This document shows positions 38,346-49,270 of a DNA stretch of 64,000 bases, one piece after another. The DNA lies in the NCBI GenBank assembly GCA_030549775.1, contig CM060172.1, positions 128,515,122 through 128,579,121 on the forward strand, written 5' to 3'. The number at the start of each line of letters is the position of its first letter. Position 1 is the stretch's first letter. The stretch comes from Tamarix chinensis. Its lineage: Eukaryota; Streptophyta; Magnoliopsida; Caryophyllales; Tamaricaceae. A program made the position numbers and the translations under genes. Below the pieces are notes generated by a model that saw only the letters and a list, made by a program, of their open reading frames with translations, was not told the DNA's origin and searched no databases.

Positions 38346-38743
38346 TGATGTGGGATTCCCACATCGGTTACTGAGGGGATCTTTGGGCAGTTTATATAGG
38401 GGAGTCAGTCCTCACCTCTTGAGCTAGCTTTTGGGTGGAGTTAGGGCTCTTCCCGGGGGAGTACCCCTGGGGCCCACTGGGGGAGTACCCCCTTTGGGTC
38501 CGTATCATCTGGTATCAGAGCTATCCTCAGTCAAACCTCCCTGCGGTCTTCCGTGCCGATCGCCGACAGAGGCAGCACGAGGACGTGCAGTCTAAAGGGG
38601 GTGGGGGATGTGGGATTCCCACATCGGTTACTGAGGGGATCTTTGGGCAGTTTATATGAGGGAGTCAGTCCTCACCTCTTGAACTAGCTTTTGGGTGGAG
38701 TTAGGGCTCTTCCCGGGGGAGTACCCCCTTTGGGTCCGTATCA
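38346..38743 (+). mobile_element. 398-bp TRIM with two LTRs, PBS and PPT; TSD AAGTT
   Basis: A complete miniature LTR element. 5' LTR 38346-38507 (162 bp), PBS TGGTATCAGAGC at 38510-38521, a short internal region, polypurine tract 'aaagggggtggg' (38594-38605) and 3' LTR 38606-38743 (138 bp). A perfect 5-bp duplication AAGTT flanks it (38341-38345, 38744-38748). The LTRs differ by a few substitutions and about 24 bp, a local duplication of 'gggggagtacccc' present only in the 5' LTR. Each LTR begins with the hairpin TGTGGGATTCCCACA. There is no coding capacity, so mobility would need proteins supplied in trans. Confidence 0.92.
38510..38521 (+). other. TRIM primer-binding site (tRNA-iMet)
   Basis: TGGTATCAGAGC, an exact plant initiator tRNA-Met PBS, two bases after the 5' LTR end (TATCA). 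Confidence 0.9.
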
Positions 38744-40252
38744 AAGTTACTACTAAACCTAACTCATAAGTTCTCCCTCAAGAGCTTTAACTTTCAATGA
38801 TTACTATTTTATTAATAACTTGGGTCAAACAACAAACGATGCCCAACCATTTAGAGCATAAATGCCTAAATTAATAAACAAGGCATTAAAATCCAATCCA
38901 AATTATAAAGGCATTAAAGCTTAAGTTTCATGCCATGAAATACCCCTTTTTAATTTAGATCTCAATCTTTGTTAATTCTAATTATTCAAGATGAGGGTTA
39001 AATCACAATACTAAAGTAATGATCAACAAAAGCCAATAGATGACCAAGGGTAAATAATTGACCACAAGTCAACCAAAGGTCAAAAATTATACTAGGGTTC
39101 AAATATAAAACCAAAACTCAATTAAAATAATCTATTACATGTTCTAAGGTCAACTAACTTATTTAGGATAAAAAAAGGTATATTTCATGCTAAAATACTT
39201 ATACTTAAAAATTATTTTCCTAGGCTGAAATATTAAATATGGATATCAAGTCTAAAATATTAAGATTACTCCTATGTACTCAAAATATCCTTTATTAGTT
39301 TTAATAACCATTTTAATTAAGGTATTTGATTATTATAGAAATATCACACTTATCCATTTTAACATATTTTCTTAACCTAATATTTACTTATATTATATCC
39401 CCAACATTTTTAAAATTAATGCATGATGACCCAAATGCCCTTATTCAAATGATATCATATTAAAACTTCTAAAATTTATAATTTATATTAAAAAACTCTA
39501 AACCCTAAAATATGATACAATAAATTTTATTTAAAGGAACCAATGAACACAATAATACCCTCAAAACTTTCAAAAGTTATCTAAAAATTCCCAAACTACC
39601 ATTAGCCAAATACCAACCCATAAACCCTAAAATCCAATTCAACTCCAAATAACCCAACATTCATACCCCAGCTTCCATACCCTATTATACATACAATAGA
39701 ATACTTAGATAAAATTAAAAACACCCAAAACTCACATAAAATAATAGAGGCCAAAATCCATATATATGGTAACATACTCATTTTTCAACTAAGATTTATA
39801 AAATTTGAGGAAACTTCTAAGCATATTCTTATACCCTTATAATCATGCTTAAAAAAAATTAAAACAATCATTATGATGCTCAACATAATGGGGCCAAGAG
39901 CGACATTATGCCATTCTAACCTTTTTCGTCCAAATTCATAATTACAACATGCTTACATATATACTATTATACATATAGTAATCATGCTTATCTTTCATGC
40001 TTAAAAGTTAAACGTATTTCCATGCTTATATTAAATAAATATAAACATACATATATTAACAATTTAAAATCTAGCACATAATTTTTTTAAAGGTTAATTT
40101 AGTTAACACAATCGCAAGCTCCAAGTAAAAGAAAAAACATTAAAGAGTCTAACAACTCCTTTTTTAACCACTTGGGTCACCTTCACAAGAGTATAAGACA
40201 CAAGAGTTAGATAAAATAGAAGGAAAAATGAGGATGAGAGGCACGATCTAGC

Positions 40253-40843
40253 TGTAATACCTTAAATTTTAGCTATACTTAATCCTGAGTAATTAATATT
40301 ATAACCTAATTCTAATCTCATAAAATTAGTACTTATATTTTACCCTAACTCCCTAACCCTAAATTTTAGGTCCCATTATTAATATTTTTTGAACCTAAAT
40401 CTAACCCTAGATAGTTGATACTTAAATTATCCTAATACCATAACCTAATTTTTTTAAACCTAATTCTAATTTTAAACCCAAACCTATTTTATTTCCCTTT
40501 TCCTTTTTCCCTTTTTCCTTTTTTCCTTTTTTCCTTTTTTCCTTTTCCTTTTCCTTTTTATTTTCATATAATATTATTGAAGATAATTAGTAGATAATAA
40601 TTACAAATACTAAGGAATAAAGAAAAGATAAAACTTTATCATATATTGTAAAAATGTGTCTCTCTCCAAAATATTTTAACTAACTACAAAATAATGTAAG
40701 ATTTAATTATATGCCCGACTTATTTTTCCTTCTTCTCCCTAGCCTTGTGTGAACCCATTCATTTTCCCCGACCAAATCTCCCTTCCATGCTTCCATTCCA
40801 TGACCTCCGCACTACCCTCACTATCACCCATTAGCTCCTTTTC

Positions 40844-40879
<36 letters not shown>

Positions 40880-40884
40880 TTCTT

Positions 40885-40916
<32 letters not shown>

Positions 40917-41833
40917 ATGATGGGTTGCGTTGACAAACATGCCCGATCACCTCACCTTCCATTCTCCATCTCTTTGTGCACGCAATATGTTTGTGCATAT
41001 TTATTGAACATTAAATGCACCGAACCACTTTTTTTCCCACCTTCCATTTTTTCTATCATAAATCGCACCACCAAACGTAGCTTCTTCCTTTATTTCTCCC
41101 CTCCTTGCCGTCACCACAATAGCCACAAAAACCCATCATCGATGAGCCCAACCAAAGCACTTTCACTGCCTTCTATAACATTTTCCTTTATCTTAGCCAT
41201 AAAACCACCCAAACTTGCCACAACTTACCCCTAAGTTGTGGCCAAACTAGCCAAACCATACCCTCCACCTTTAGCCACACCCACCGAATCTCACCTTCCC
41301 CTTTCGGCTATTTCCATGGGTGCCATTTCCTTTGCTTAGGCCTCCCCTAATAGTGCACATCCTCTAGCAACGTCACAAACAATCATTTATCCACCCTTCT
41401 TCATGGCATAACCAAACATTCCTCCCCTTTTTGTTATGCAAAGTTTCCCAAAACATTTACTTTAGTTGGTTCAGTTTCCTTTGTTCTTTCATACTTCCAT
41501 TACCTTAACATTTCCTTAATTATGTAGTTTAATCCTAATGGTTTTTTACTATGGTTTCTTAGGTGATTTTTAGGAGGTTTCGGAAAAGGTAGGATAGGAT
41601 AAACATGCTTAGAGACTAGATTCTTTTTCGTAAGGATACTAATCATTTTTAGGGTTTTGCGTTAAATGATTTGTATGATTTTGTGCATTATTATGTTATT
41701 GTTACCATTTTGATTAAATCATGTTGTTAATTTTGTTTCTTGATAATATGAGAATGAGTAAATGGAAAAGCTTGTGTTATCATTTTGATAACATTTTACA
41801 TGGAAAACCCTAAGAATCAATAATATATGTATA
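40253..41833 (+). mobile_element. LTR 'R3', 5' part, interrupted by a solo LTR
   Basis: It starts TGTAATACCTTAAAT, then 'ctaaccctaaattttagg', a C/T-rich region (40490-41230) with (TCA)n(TCT)n, in the same order as the other LTRs. It is broken at 41834 by the 3.78-kb LTR and continues at 45618. The Ser-rich ORF at 40749-41234 comes from the microsatellite. Confidence 0.55.
40845..40912 (+). repeat. (TCA)n-(TCT)n microsatellite
   Basis: About 11 TCA then about 11 TCT units; encodes the poly-Ser run of a spurious 161-aa ORF. Confidence 0.95.
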
Positions 41834-41956
41834 TGTAATACCCCGTTTTTTTTAGGGAACCCCAATTAAAATTAATAATTACGTGTGATTAGCTATAATC
41901 ATTAAATTAGGAGGTTTAGTATTAAACGTATTATCGTATTATTATTATTACGATCA

Positions 41957-42000
<44 letters not shown>

Positions 42001-45000
42001 TCAATGACTTATATATAAAAATAGTCAGGCCAAAAAGTTGATAGAAACCGATTATTTATTTTAATCCTAATTTTATCCATAAATCTTATCTGAATTATTT
42101 TATTAATAGCCGTAACCCGAAATAATTTTTTTTTTAAATTTATCTTCGATTGTTTTTATTTTTTTATTTTTTTTGTTTTTATTAAACCCATTCTAATCCG
42201 AATTATTTTTCCGAATTTCATTTTTGTCAAATATCGTAATTTATTCAAACTAAATTTAAATTAAAGAAAATATATACATATTTTATTATTATTTATTTAT
42301 TTATTTTGTCTCTCTCCCCCTGTCTCCCTCTTTATCTGACCTTACTCAATCGTCCGTATCTCTGCATTTATATTTACTGTCACACGTCACACACACTTAA
42401 CACTCTACCCCAAATAGTCCCCTTTTCCCGCAAAAACTTTCGGCCAAAAACAAGCCCTGTACACAAGCACGTCTCCGCACACTTACGCACCCTCCCCGAC
42501 CCACTGTTCCTCCCAGCTCCCCCTTATTTTTCTCTCGGCAACCCACCCCAAGCAGCCCCTGTTATCCATTTCCCAGCCTTCTCCCGCACCTCCACTCGCA
42601 GCAATCCACCACTCCAGCCACCCAAACCCTGCAGCCCTTACTCCCCTCCCATCGTGCAGCCTCGTCCTCGATCTGCACCACCTCCTCCCTTCATCCCAGC
42701 AGCCACAACCAGCAACCCCCGAGCAGTGCACGCAGACACGCAGCACCACCCCCCTTTTTGCATTTTCTTCATCCCGCGCGCCTAACCTCGCAGCCACCTC
42801 CGCCCGCAGCAACCCGTGGCTCAGCTCTGCCGACCACCGCCTCTACCACCCTTTCTTTCCTTGCCTTTCCCAGCCAGCTCTCGCCCAAACCAGCCAGCAG
42901 CCCCTAGCCTAGCCCTGTTTTCCTTTGCTCCACCGTCGCCCAGCTCTTCCCCCAGCATCAGCTCCACCACCGAACCACCCCCTTTTCCTCTTCTTTCTCC
43001 TTCTCCTGCTACCACCGAACCATCGCCCTGCAGTCGGCCCTTGCAGCCCCCCCGTTTGTGAACTGCTCACGCTGTGCGCATGCAGCGTGAGTGAGTGTGT
43101 GCTTTAAGAAAATTTTGGAATATATATTTAAGTGTAAGGGTATTTTAGTAACTTTTGAAAAATAAATCTTTTTATATTATAATTATTATTTTACTCGATA
43201 AATATTAATTCAATAATTTCGGTATTATTTTTAGGTACGAAAGATTGATTAGCGGGATCCGATAAATTTAGTAGGATATCGCTATTTTTGCGTTTTTGCT
43301 GGAATTCAGGTAACCGTTATACCTTACTAAAATGTTAAATATTGCGTGATAGCACATTAGGATTTTTGGTGTATTAAATATGTTTAGCATGATTTATTTT
43401 GATATAATTATGTTAATTATTATTATTATGGAAACGGATAAAAACGAGTATGTTATCTGATATAAATTATTTAGGATACAAAAGTATGATTTAAAAATAA
43501 TTCTAATGACGGGAAAATAATCTGTATGACAGTTATGTGTAAAATAATAGGTCGAGCATGCTTAGAGATAATTATTCAATAATTATTATGGACATGTGCC
43601 CTAGGGGCAATTTAGTCATTTTTATGCATTATAATATCTATCCTGAAAATTATGTTTAATATGTACTAGCTGTTGCAGATTATGTGATTGTGTGTTTTGT
43701 ACGTTTCAAAAGTATATGATAGGGTTTTGTATGTCGAAATCTGTGTAGGGGCAAAATGGTCTTTTGACATGATTGATGATTTAAATTACATAATAAACAA
43801 TTAGATTATTTTGTTTTAGCCTTTTCACAATAAAATAAGAAATAAGATAGACTTAGTATTTAAATAGATGCTAATCTGATAATTATTAGCTTCAGGGGCA
43901 TTTTGGTCATTTTTAGCCTAATGTCCAAATGTGAATAATTGGATATAGGATGGCCTTAGACCTTTGGTAGGTTGACCTTAGTATTGACTTGGACTCTGTT
44001 CTATACAGTTGACCGTGGGGTTGACTTGGACAATCGAAAATAAAGGAAAAATGAATAAGTATGGAAATGAAAATAAATGTGTAATGTGTGTTATATGTGA
44101 TCACTTTATAAAAATACTAATACGTAAAGTGGAAGACCTCGAGTTTGGGAATGGTTTCTCTCTAGGGGTAGCTGTCCTAGAGACGAGGTAGGAGTCCTCG
44201 ATTTGTTTGGGTTTCTGGTGTGCCGGTTGTACCCCAGTAAGGCCCTAGTCTACTCTATAGGTGACCTACGGGCCCTATAGGGGGTATCGATACTTAAGGA
44301 TTAGGTGTCCGAGGTGAGGAGGGTACTGTATGCCTTGTGCATCAGTATGACCAGAGTGCTGTTATGCCTCTGGGTTGGATGGTTGGAGGGTATCGTGTTG
44401 CTTTGTGCGCCGGTATGACCGGTGTACTGTTATGTCTCCGGGTTACTATTGTATCCCCCTCGAGTGAATAAAAAAATGGAAATAATATGATTTGATTGGT
44501 ATGATTATTATTGGATTTTGGATTGGTTTGGTAGGGGTCATTGTGCCTACCTATGGTTTTAGGTAGTAGCTTTTGTGCTTACCTGTGATTTTGGTAGTAG
44601 CCTGAGGGCCTACCAGTGTGGGTATTATGTCTACATGTATGCCTGTGACGTTATGTATATTATCATACTATATCTATAAATATATCGTGGATGTGTGTAT
44701 TTTAATTTCCTGTACCTGTACGTGTACTTATGCGATTACATATTCTATTCTCCTGTGTCTGTGAGTACACACGTGATATTATGTATTTTATCATATTCCA
44801 CCTGTAAGTATACATTTGATGTTGTGGATCTTGTTATAGCTTACCTGTGAATACACTTGTGATGTTATAAATTTGGTTGGGAGTTATATGCTGAGACATG
44901 AGTCATGCTGGGGGTGCTATAATTGTTATGCTGGAGTCTAGATTCTAATCATTTCTTCTGAGGGTACTTCCGGCATGTTAGTCTGGTAAGATTTCGGTTG

Positions 45001-45617
45001 TTTAGACGAATGAAAATGAGTGGCATGTGGCTTTAATAGAATTCGACCGTCTAAATGATTCTTGTATATCAATCCTTGTATGAATACTTAAATGTCTTGT
45101 ACCCGTCAGCTGTATGTCTTACATGTGTTCCATGCTAGTTTTTCATATTAGTTTGGTATAAAGGGTTATTCAGTACCGTAGTACTGACGGGTTCCGTTTC
45201 ATGGTCCCCTGCCTATTCCACGGGCAGTCGCTACCTTGCAGGATTACTTTGAGGGTAGGGTCTGACAACTTCAATTAGAGGGTGGAGAGCTAGGACTATC
45301 CGGTATTCGTCTTGACTTCTTTTGGTCCGGATATTTCGTGGACTCTTAAGTCCCCTGCTATTTCTCTTTTGTTACATTACAACTCCTTACCTGATCTTTT
45401 GTATTTATCGGGACAATGTAATTTGAAATGAAATTCTATCCTACCCTTGTTTTAAGGTTATTTAAGTAAAGTAATATTTTAGCCTTAGCACTCAGTATAA
45501 GAACGGTAGAGTATGCCAGACTTATACTGAGTGTGGCGGTAACACCCATTGATTTTGTAATTTACGCTTCCGCAAAAAAAAAAGAAAATTTTTAGCAGTA
45601 AAAATGGGGGTGTTACA
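41834..45617 (+). mobile_element. 3.78-kb solo LTR, TG..CA with perfect TSD GTATA
   Basis: It starts TGTAATACCCCG and ends GGGGGTGTTACA, flanked by GTATA at 41829-41833 and 45618-45622. Inside are an (ATT)n tract (41937-42000), a C/T-rich region (42300-43070) whose long Pro/Ala/Ser ORFs on both strands are composition artefacts, a TTGAC cluster (43968-44032), and the conserved 3' block 'ttagccttagcactcagtata...gtgtggcggtaac' (45478-45545). No PBS, polypurine tract or pol. This is the best-defined member of the LTR family and serves as its ruler here. Confidence 0.85.
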
Positions 45618-46282
45618 GTATATATAGTCGTAATATGGGATTAATAAAGTATGATAAGTGGGGGAAATGATTATATGTATTATATATGGTGATAATGGAG
45701 GATTTAGAAATAATATTACCAAAAAAATAAGATCTGTATAGAATAAGAGCTTATGTGATCGGTAAAGGCATTTTGATTAATAAGGGTTTAATATGGGAAT
45801 CATGGTATTTTAATGTGTTATATTGTATAGAATATGCTAAGGAGTCTATAAGAAGTATTTAGAGTAGTTTTGAATGACCTAAGTTTAACAAAGTATGAAA
45901 ATGGCCTGATTGAGAATAGTAATCCTAAAACGAGAAAACTATTATTACATGTGTGAAATAGTTGAGTTAAATCACATAATTTTGATGTGTTGTTAAGATT
46001 GGTGCTTTGGGAATGTATAATGAATCTAGTAATTATATGGTCCCTACATAAAAGTTATGATGTACTTGTGAAATTAGGGTTTATAAGCCTCGGGAATAGT
46101 GACTCTTGAGAGAAGATTATTATCGCATATGTAAGACCTTAGAGTTAAGACTTGAATTTTGATTATATTGATAATAATAATATTTAGGGAAAAGGTACTA
46201 AGTTTGGTGGATAGAAGAGTAATAGAAGATGAATTATAACTAAAAAGTGAAATTAGCATTTCTAGGGAATATAAGGGTCTTA
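45618..46282 (+). mobile_element. LTR 'R3' continuation with family subrepeats
   Basis: After the second GTATA the sequence resembles the subrepeat region of the first LTR: 'gtgaaattagggttta' (46068) and 'agattattatcgcatatgta' (46113). No 3' end is seen; at 46283 a new LTR 5' end starts. Confidence 0.45.
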
Positions 46283-46744
46283 TGTAATGCCCACAAATTT
46301 TGTTAAACCTGATCCCGTATAATTAATACCTTAATCCAATTCTAACCTTGACAAAATTTTCTTTTAGCATTACCCTAACTCTTTTACCCCCAAAATCTTA
46401 ACCTAAACCTAATCCAACCCCGGAAATTATATTCTTAACCCAACCTTAATCCTAATTTATTTGTATATTTAATGTTACCTAATTTTAGCTAATCAAATTT
46501 AATCTAATTCTAACTTAACCTTTTTTTTCCCTTTCTTCCTTTTTGATGCTGATTTCTTCTCCTGCTTCTCTTGCATGTGTTTCTCTTGACGCCTACCACA
46601 CACAACTATCACCTCACCTTACTTCCATTGAATTTTGCTCCTGCCATCCCTTATCCTAGCCATGCTTTTCTTCTTCCTCTTTCATGCCCATGATGATCGC
46701 CGTCTTTTGATCCATCCATCAACCCTGCATCCACCATGTTCGCA
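46283..46744 (+). mobile_element. LTR 'R4', 5' fragment
   Basis: It starts TGTAATGCCCACAAAT, continues with 'taccctaactc', 'aacctaaacctaatcc' and a C/T-rich part (46500-46720), as in the other LTR 5' regions. Cassandra is inserted at 46745, and the continuation (47503 to about 47900) becomes A/T-rich. The 3' end was not found. Confidence 0.5.
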
Positions 46745-46895
46745 TGTAACACCCCAAGTCGATACGACCACGCGGGGGCTACCTTGAAGCGCTTTTTGGA
46801 TTGATCGGCTGGCCCCACAGATCAACACGAGTCCTTTCAGCACGCTTTGTCCTCACTCACGCACTTCCTGAGAAATTTTCGGAAAATTTCCGAAA

Positions 46896-46950
46896 CTTCC
46901 CAGGAGGTCACCCATCCTAAAATTGCTCCACGGCCAGCACGCTTAACTGT
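46896..46950 (-). other. 5S-rRNA-like domain in Cassandra LTR (copy 1)
   Basis: The minus strand reads CAGTTAAGCGTGCTGGCC, then after 14 bases AGGATGGGTGACCTCCTGGG and AAGT. This follows plant 5S rRNA from box A through box C. The 5' and 3' thirds of 5S are absent, so this is not a 5S gene; it may provide a Pol III-type internal promoter. Confidence 0.85.
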
Positions 46951-47348
46951 GAAATTCTTAGGACGGAATCACCAAAAGGATAGTATACCATGTTGATATA
47001 AGTAGCCAAATCAATTCTTATAACACTCCACTCAATTTGGGGTATTACATTCACCCCCACTCAAAGAACACAACGTCTTCGTTGCGCCTCAACCACTAAT
47101 TGTCTCAGATATAGTTTGTCCCAAGAATCGTCCCGCTAGGTGACTGACTGACTCATCCAAGCTCAGCTCACGGTCGCGGTTTCGCTCTGATACCATTTGT
47201 AACACCCCGAGTCGATACGACCATGCGGGAGCTACCTTGAAGTGCTTTTTGGATTGATCGGCTGGCCCCACAGATCAACACGAGTCCTTTCAACACGCTT
47301 TGTCCTCACTCACGCACTTCCCGAGAAATTTTCGGAAAATTTCCGAAA

Positions 47349-47403
47349 CTTCCCAGGAGGTCACCCATCCTAAAATTGCTCCACGGCCAGCACGCTTAAC
47401 TGT
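47349..47403 (-). other. 5S-rRNA-like domain in Cassandra LTR (copy 2)
   Basis: The same 5S-derived segment in the second LTR, almost identical to copy 1, with the AGTTAAGCGTGC and GGATGGGTGACCTCC cores intact. Confidence 0.85.
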
Positions 47404-47507
47404 AAAATTCTTAGGACGGAATCACCAAAATGATAGTATACCATGTTGATATAAGTAGCCAAATCAATCCTTATAACACTCCACTCAATTTGGGGTATTA
47501 CATCGCA

Positions 47508-49270
47508 TGCCACCATGCACGCCCATATATATACATTACTCATCTCTCTCTTTCTCCCTCATTCCTTATGACTAGTATTGATATCATTATTTATTAATTA
47601 TTATAAATATATTTAAATTATTTATTATTATAATTATTATATATTACTTGTTCATAATATAAATGATATAATGATTCTTCATCATTAATAATTAATAATA
47701 ATAATAATAATTATTATTATTATTATTATCACACATTGTTAATAATATAATTATTATCATTAGGTACCAAATATGAAATATTAATATTAAAGTTTGTTAT
47801 GCATAACATTATTACTAAAATATGATTATTATGTATAATATTAATAATTAATAATTTTATTTCTATTATTATTATTATTATTATTTATTAATCATATTAT
47901 CACTATTAATAATAAATACTATTGAAGTTAAATAATGATTTCTTGATTTTTAATACTAATTATTTTATTTCTTAAGTATTATTTTTAGTTGATATATCTT
48001 ATTAATTTTAAATATATCAAAAAATAAAAAATATTTTAAGTATGTTTCTTATTAATATAAAAAATGTCCAACATTATCAATATATATTAATTTATTTTAG
48101 ATCAAATAAGTGGAAAATTACTATAATTACTTCAAAAATATTTTTATATAAATAATATATGTATACCAAGTATTATTATTATTATTACTTTAAATATATT
48201 ATTACTTTACATTATATTAAATTAAAAAAATGTGGTTTTTGAATGTACACTCAATTACATATAGCCTTTTCGTTGGAGCCTATAGTATTGATGTGATCTT
48301 GAAATATTCTTTCTTTCAGATGGAAATCTACGACAAAAAAAAAGCACAAAAAACAGAAACTACGATGTCATCATCATTGAGCTACTTAAGCATGGTTTTG
48401 ATTCAAAACAAGCCCTAAAAATATTGTAATCTTCATGGAACTGAATTATGTTTACAAGCTTCAGCCCAACAATTATTCTTACGTACTAGGCCTTTTGGCA
48501 CTCTATTTATCGCAGATATTTTGGAAGATGAGTATGATTGGCTTCGTAAGTTCCAAAGTCTTTGAACGGCATCCCGACATTGACATCCTAAACTTTAAAA
48601 GCTATGTATTCTGAAGTCATGAAGTCAGCATGCAATGGGAAACTGGATGAATTCTAGCAGCATCACCGATGGGATTTTTTTTTTTTTTTTTTTTGTCATC
48701 ACGGATTTTTATACTACAAAAGCCAAAAAAGATTAACAATTTCAGCGGGAACCAAGCACACAGAAATTGGATTTCTCAAATATGGATGTTTAATAACTCT
48801 CCACAGTTAAATATTGTGGTTGTGGCTGCGAGATTACGCACTTTTCTCTGAGGATGCTTCTGACCGGCTGTGTGTAGCCAAAAGGGGATAAAGATTTATT
48901 TATCATACAACCGTTGAAAACAACCAGAAGTACGACTACTAAGATACCATACACACATCACGGAAAATGGTGAACGCATACATCTTATGTGGGTTGCAAG
49001 AATCCGTTACAGATGCAGAGTTGATTAATTTTCACCATGATGAGGTGAGTCCAGCTAATTCCACCATTATTATCAATTACTGCATGAATTGAGGCCCTTC
49101 TATATAAATAGGCCAAGGATATATATATATATATATGATGCTATGTATATTAAGTGTCTCATTCTTTCCTGCCAATAAAAATAGAGGCAAGTGGCAAATT
49201 TACTTATTTGATCTCTAATTAATATTAATTCGAGCATTTAAAGTAAGTAAAAAATGAAAAGATATGGTCT
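47508..49270. other. A/T-rich DNA and LOX-B 3' flank
   Basis: 47575-48230 is ATT/TAA-rich low-complexity sequence, probably the remainder of R4. 48230-49270 is the 3' flank of LOX-B, with poly-T (48676-48695) and (AT)n at 49121-49136. On the minus strand an AATAAG at about 49208 could serve in LOX-B polyadenylation. No gene recognised. Confidence 0.4.

Larger units (their letters stand above)
37980..40252 (-). mobile_element. LTR 'R5' fragment, minus orientation
   Basis: It begins TATAACACTCTAAAA (a decayed inverse 3' end), with the inverse 3' block at 38055-38110 ('taccacatttagtataaat', 'gtaaatgtaaagctaaaac'). The segment 39030-39200 is the reverse complement of 4600-4830 in the first LTR. 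A TRIM is inserted at 38346-38743. Its 5' end is not seen because the plus-oriented R3 starts at 40253. Confidence 0.55.
46745..47502 (-). mobile_element. Cassandra TRIM, near-intact, TSD TCGCA
   Basis: Two equal 305-bp LTRs (46745-47049 and 47198-47502) flank a 148-bp internal region (47050-47197). A perfect duplication TCGCA stands at 46740-46744 and 47503-47507. On the minus strand the upstream LTR is followed by 'aatGGTATCAGAGC' (Met-tRNA PBS, plus-strand 47186-47197) and the internal part ends in the polypurine tract GAGTGGGGGTGAA. The LTRs differ at about eight positions (roughly 97% identical by eye), so the insertion is fairly recent. Each LTR contains a 5S-rRNA-like stretch, the hallmark of the Cassandra family. 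There is no coding capacity. Confidence 0.93.

Noticed and set aside
38505..38525. tRNA-Met gene fragment
   Set aside because: TGGTATCAGAGC is a primer-binding site directly after an LTR; no tRNA fold.
40749..41234. 161-aa Ser-rich ORF
   Set aside because: The Ser run is the (TCA)n(TCT)n microsatellite; the rest is LTR leader sequence.
42306..43107. Several overlapping Pro/Ala-rich ORFs on both strands
   Set aside because: Same composition artefact in the solo LTR 41834-45617; no conserved motif or start context.
46896..46950. 5S rRNA gene
   Set aside because: Only the box A to box C segment is present and it sits in both LTRs of a TRIM with PBS and TSD; it is a Cassandra feature, not a 5S gene.
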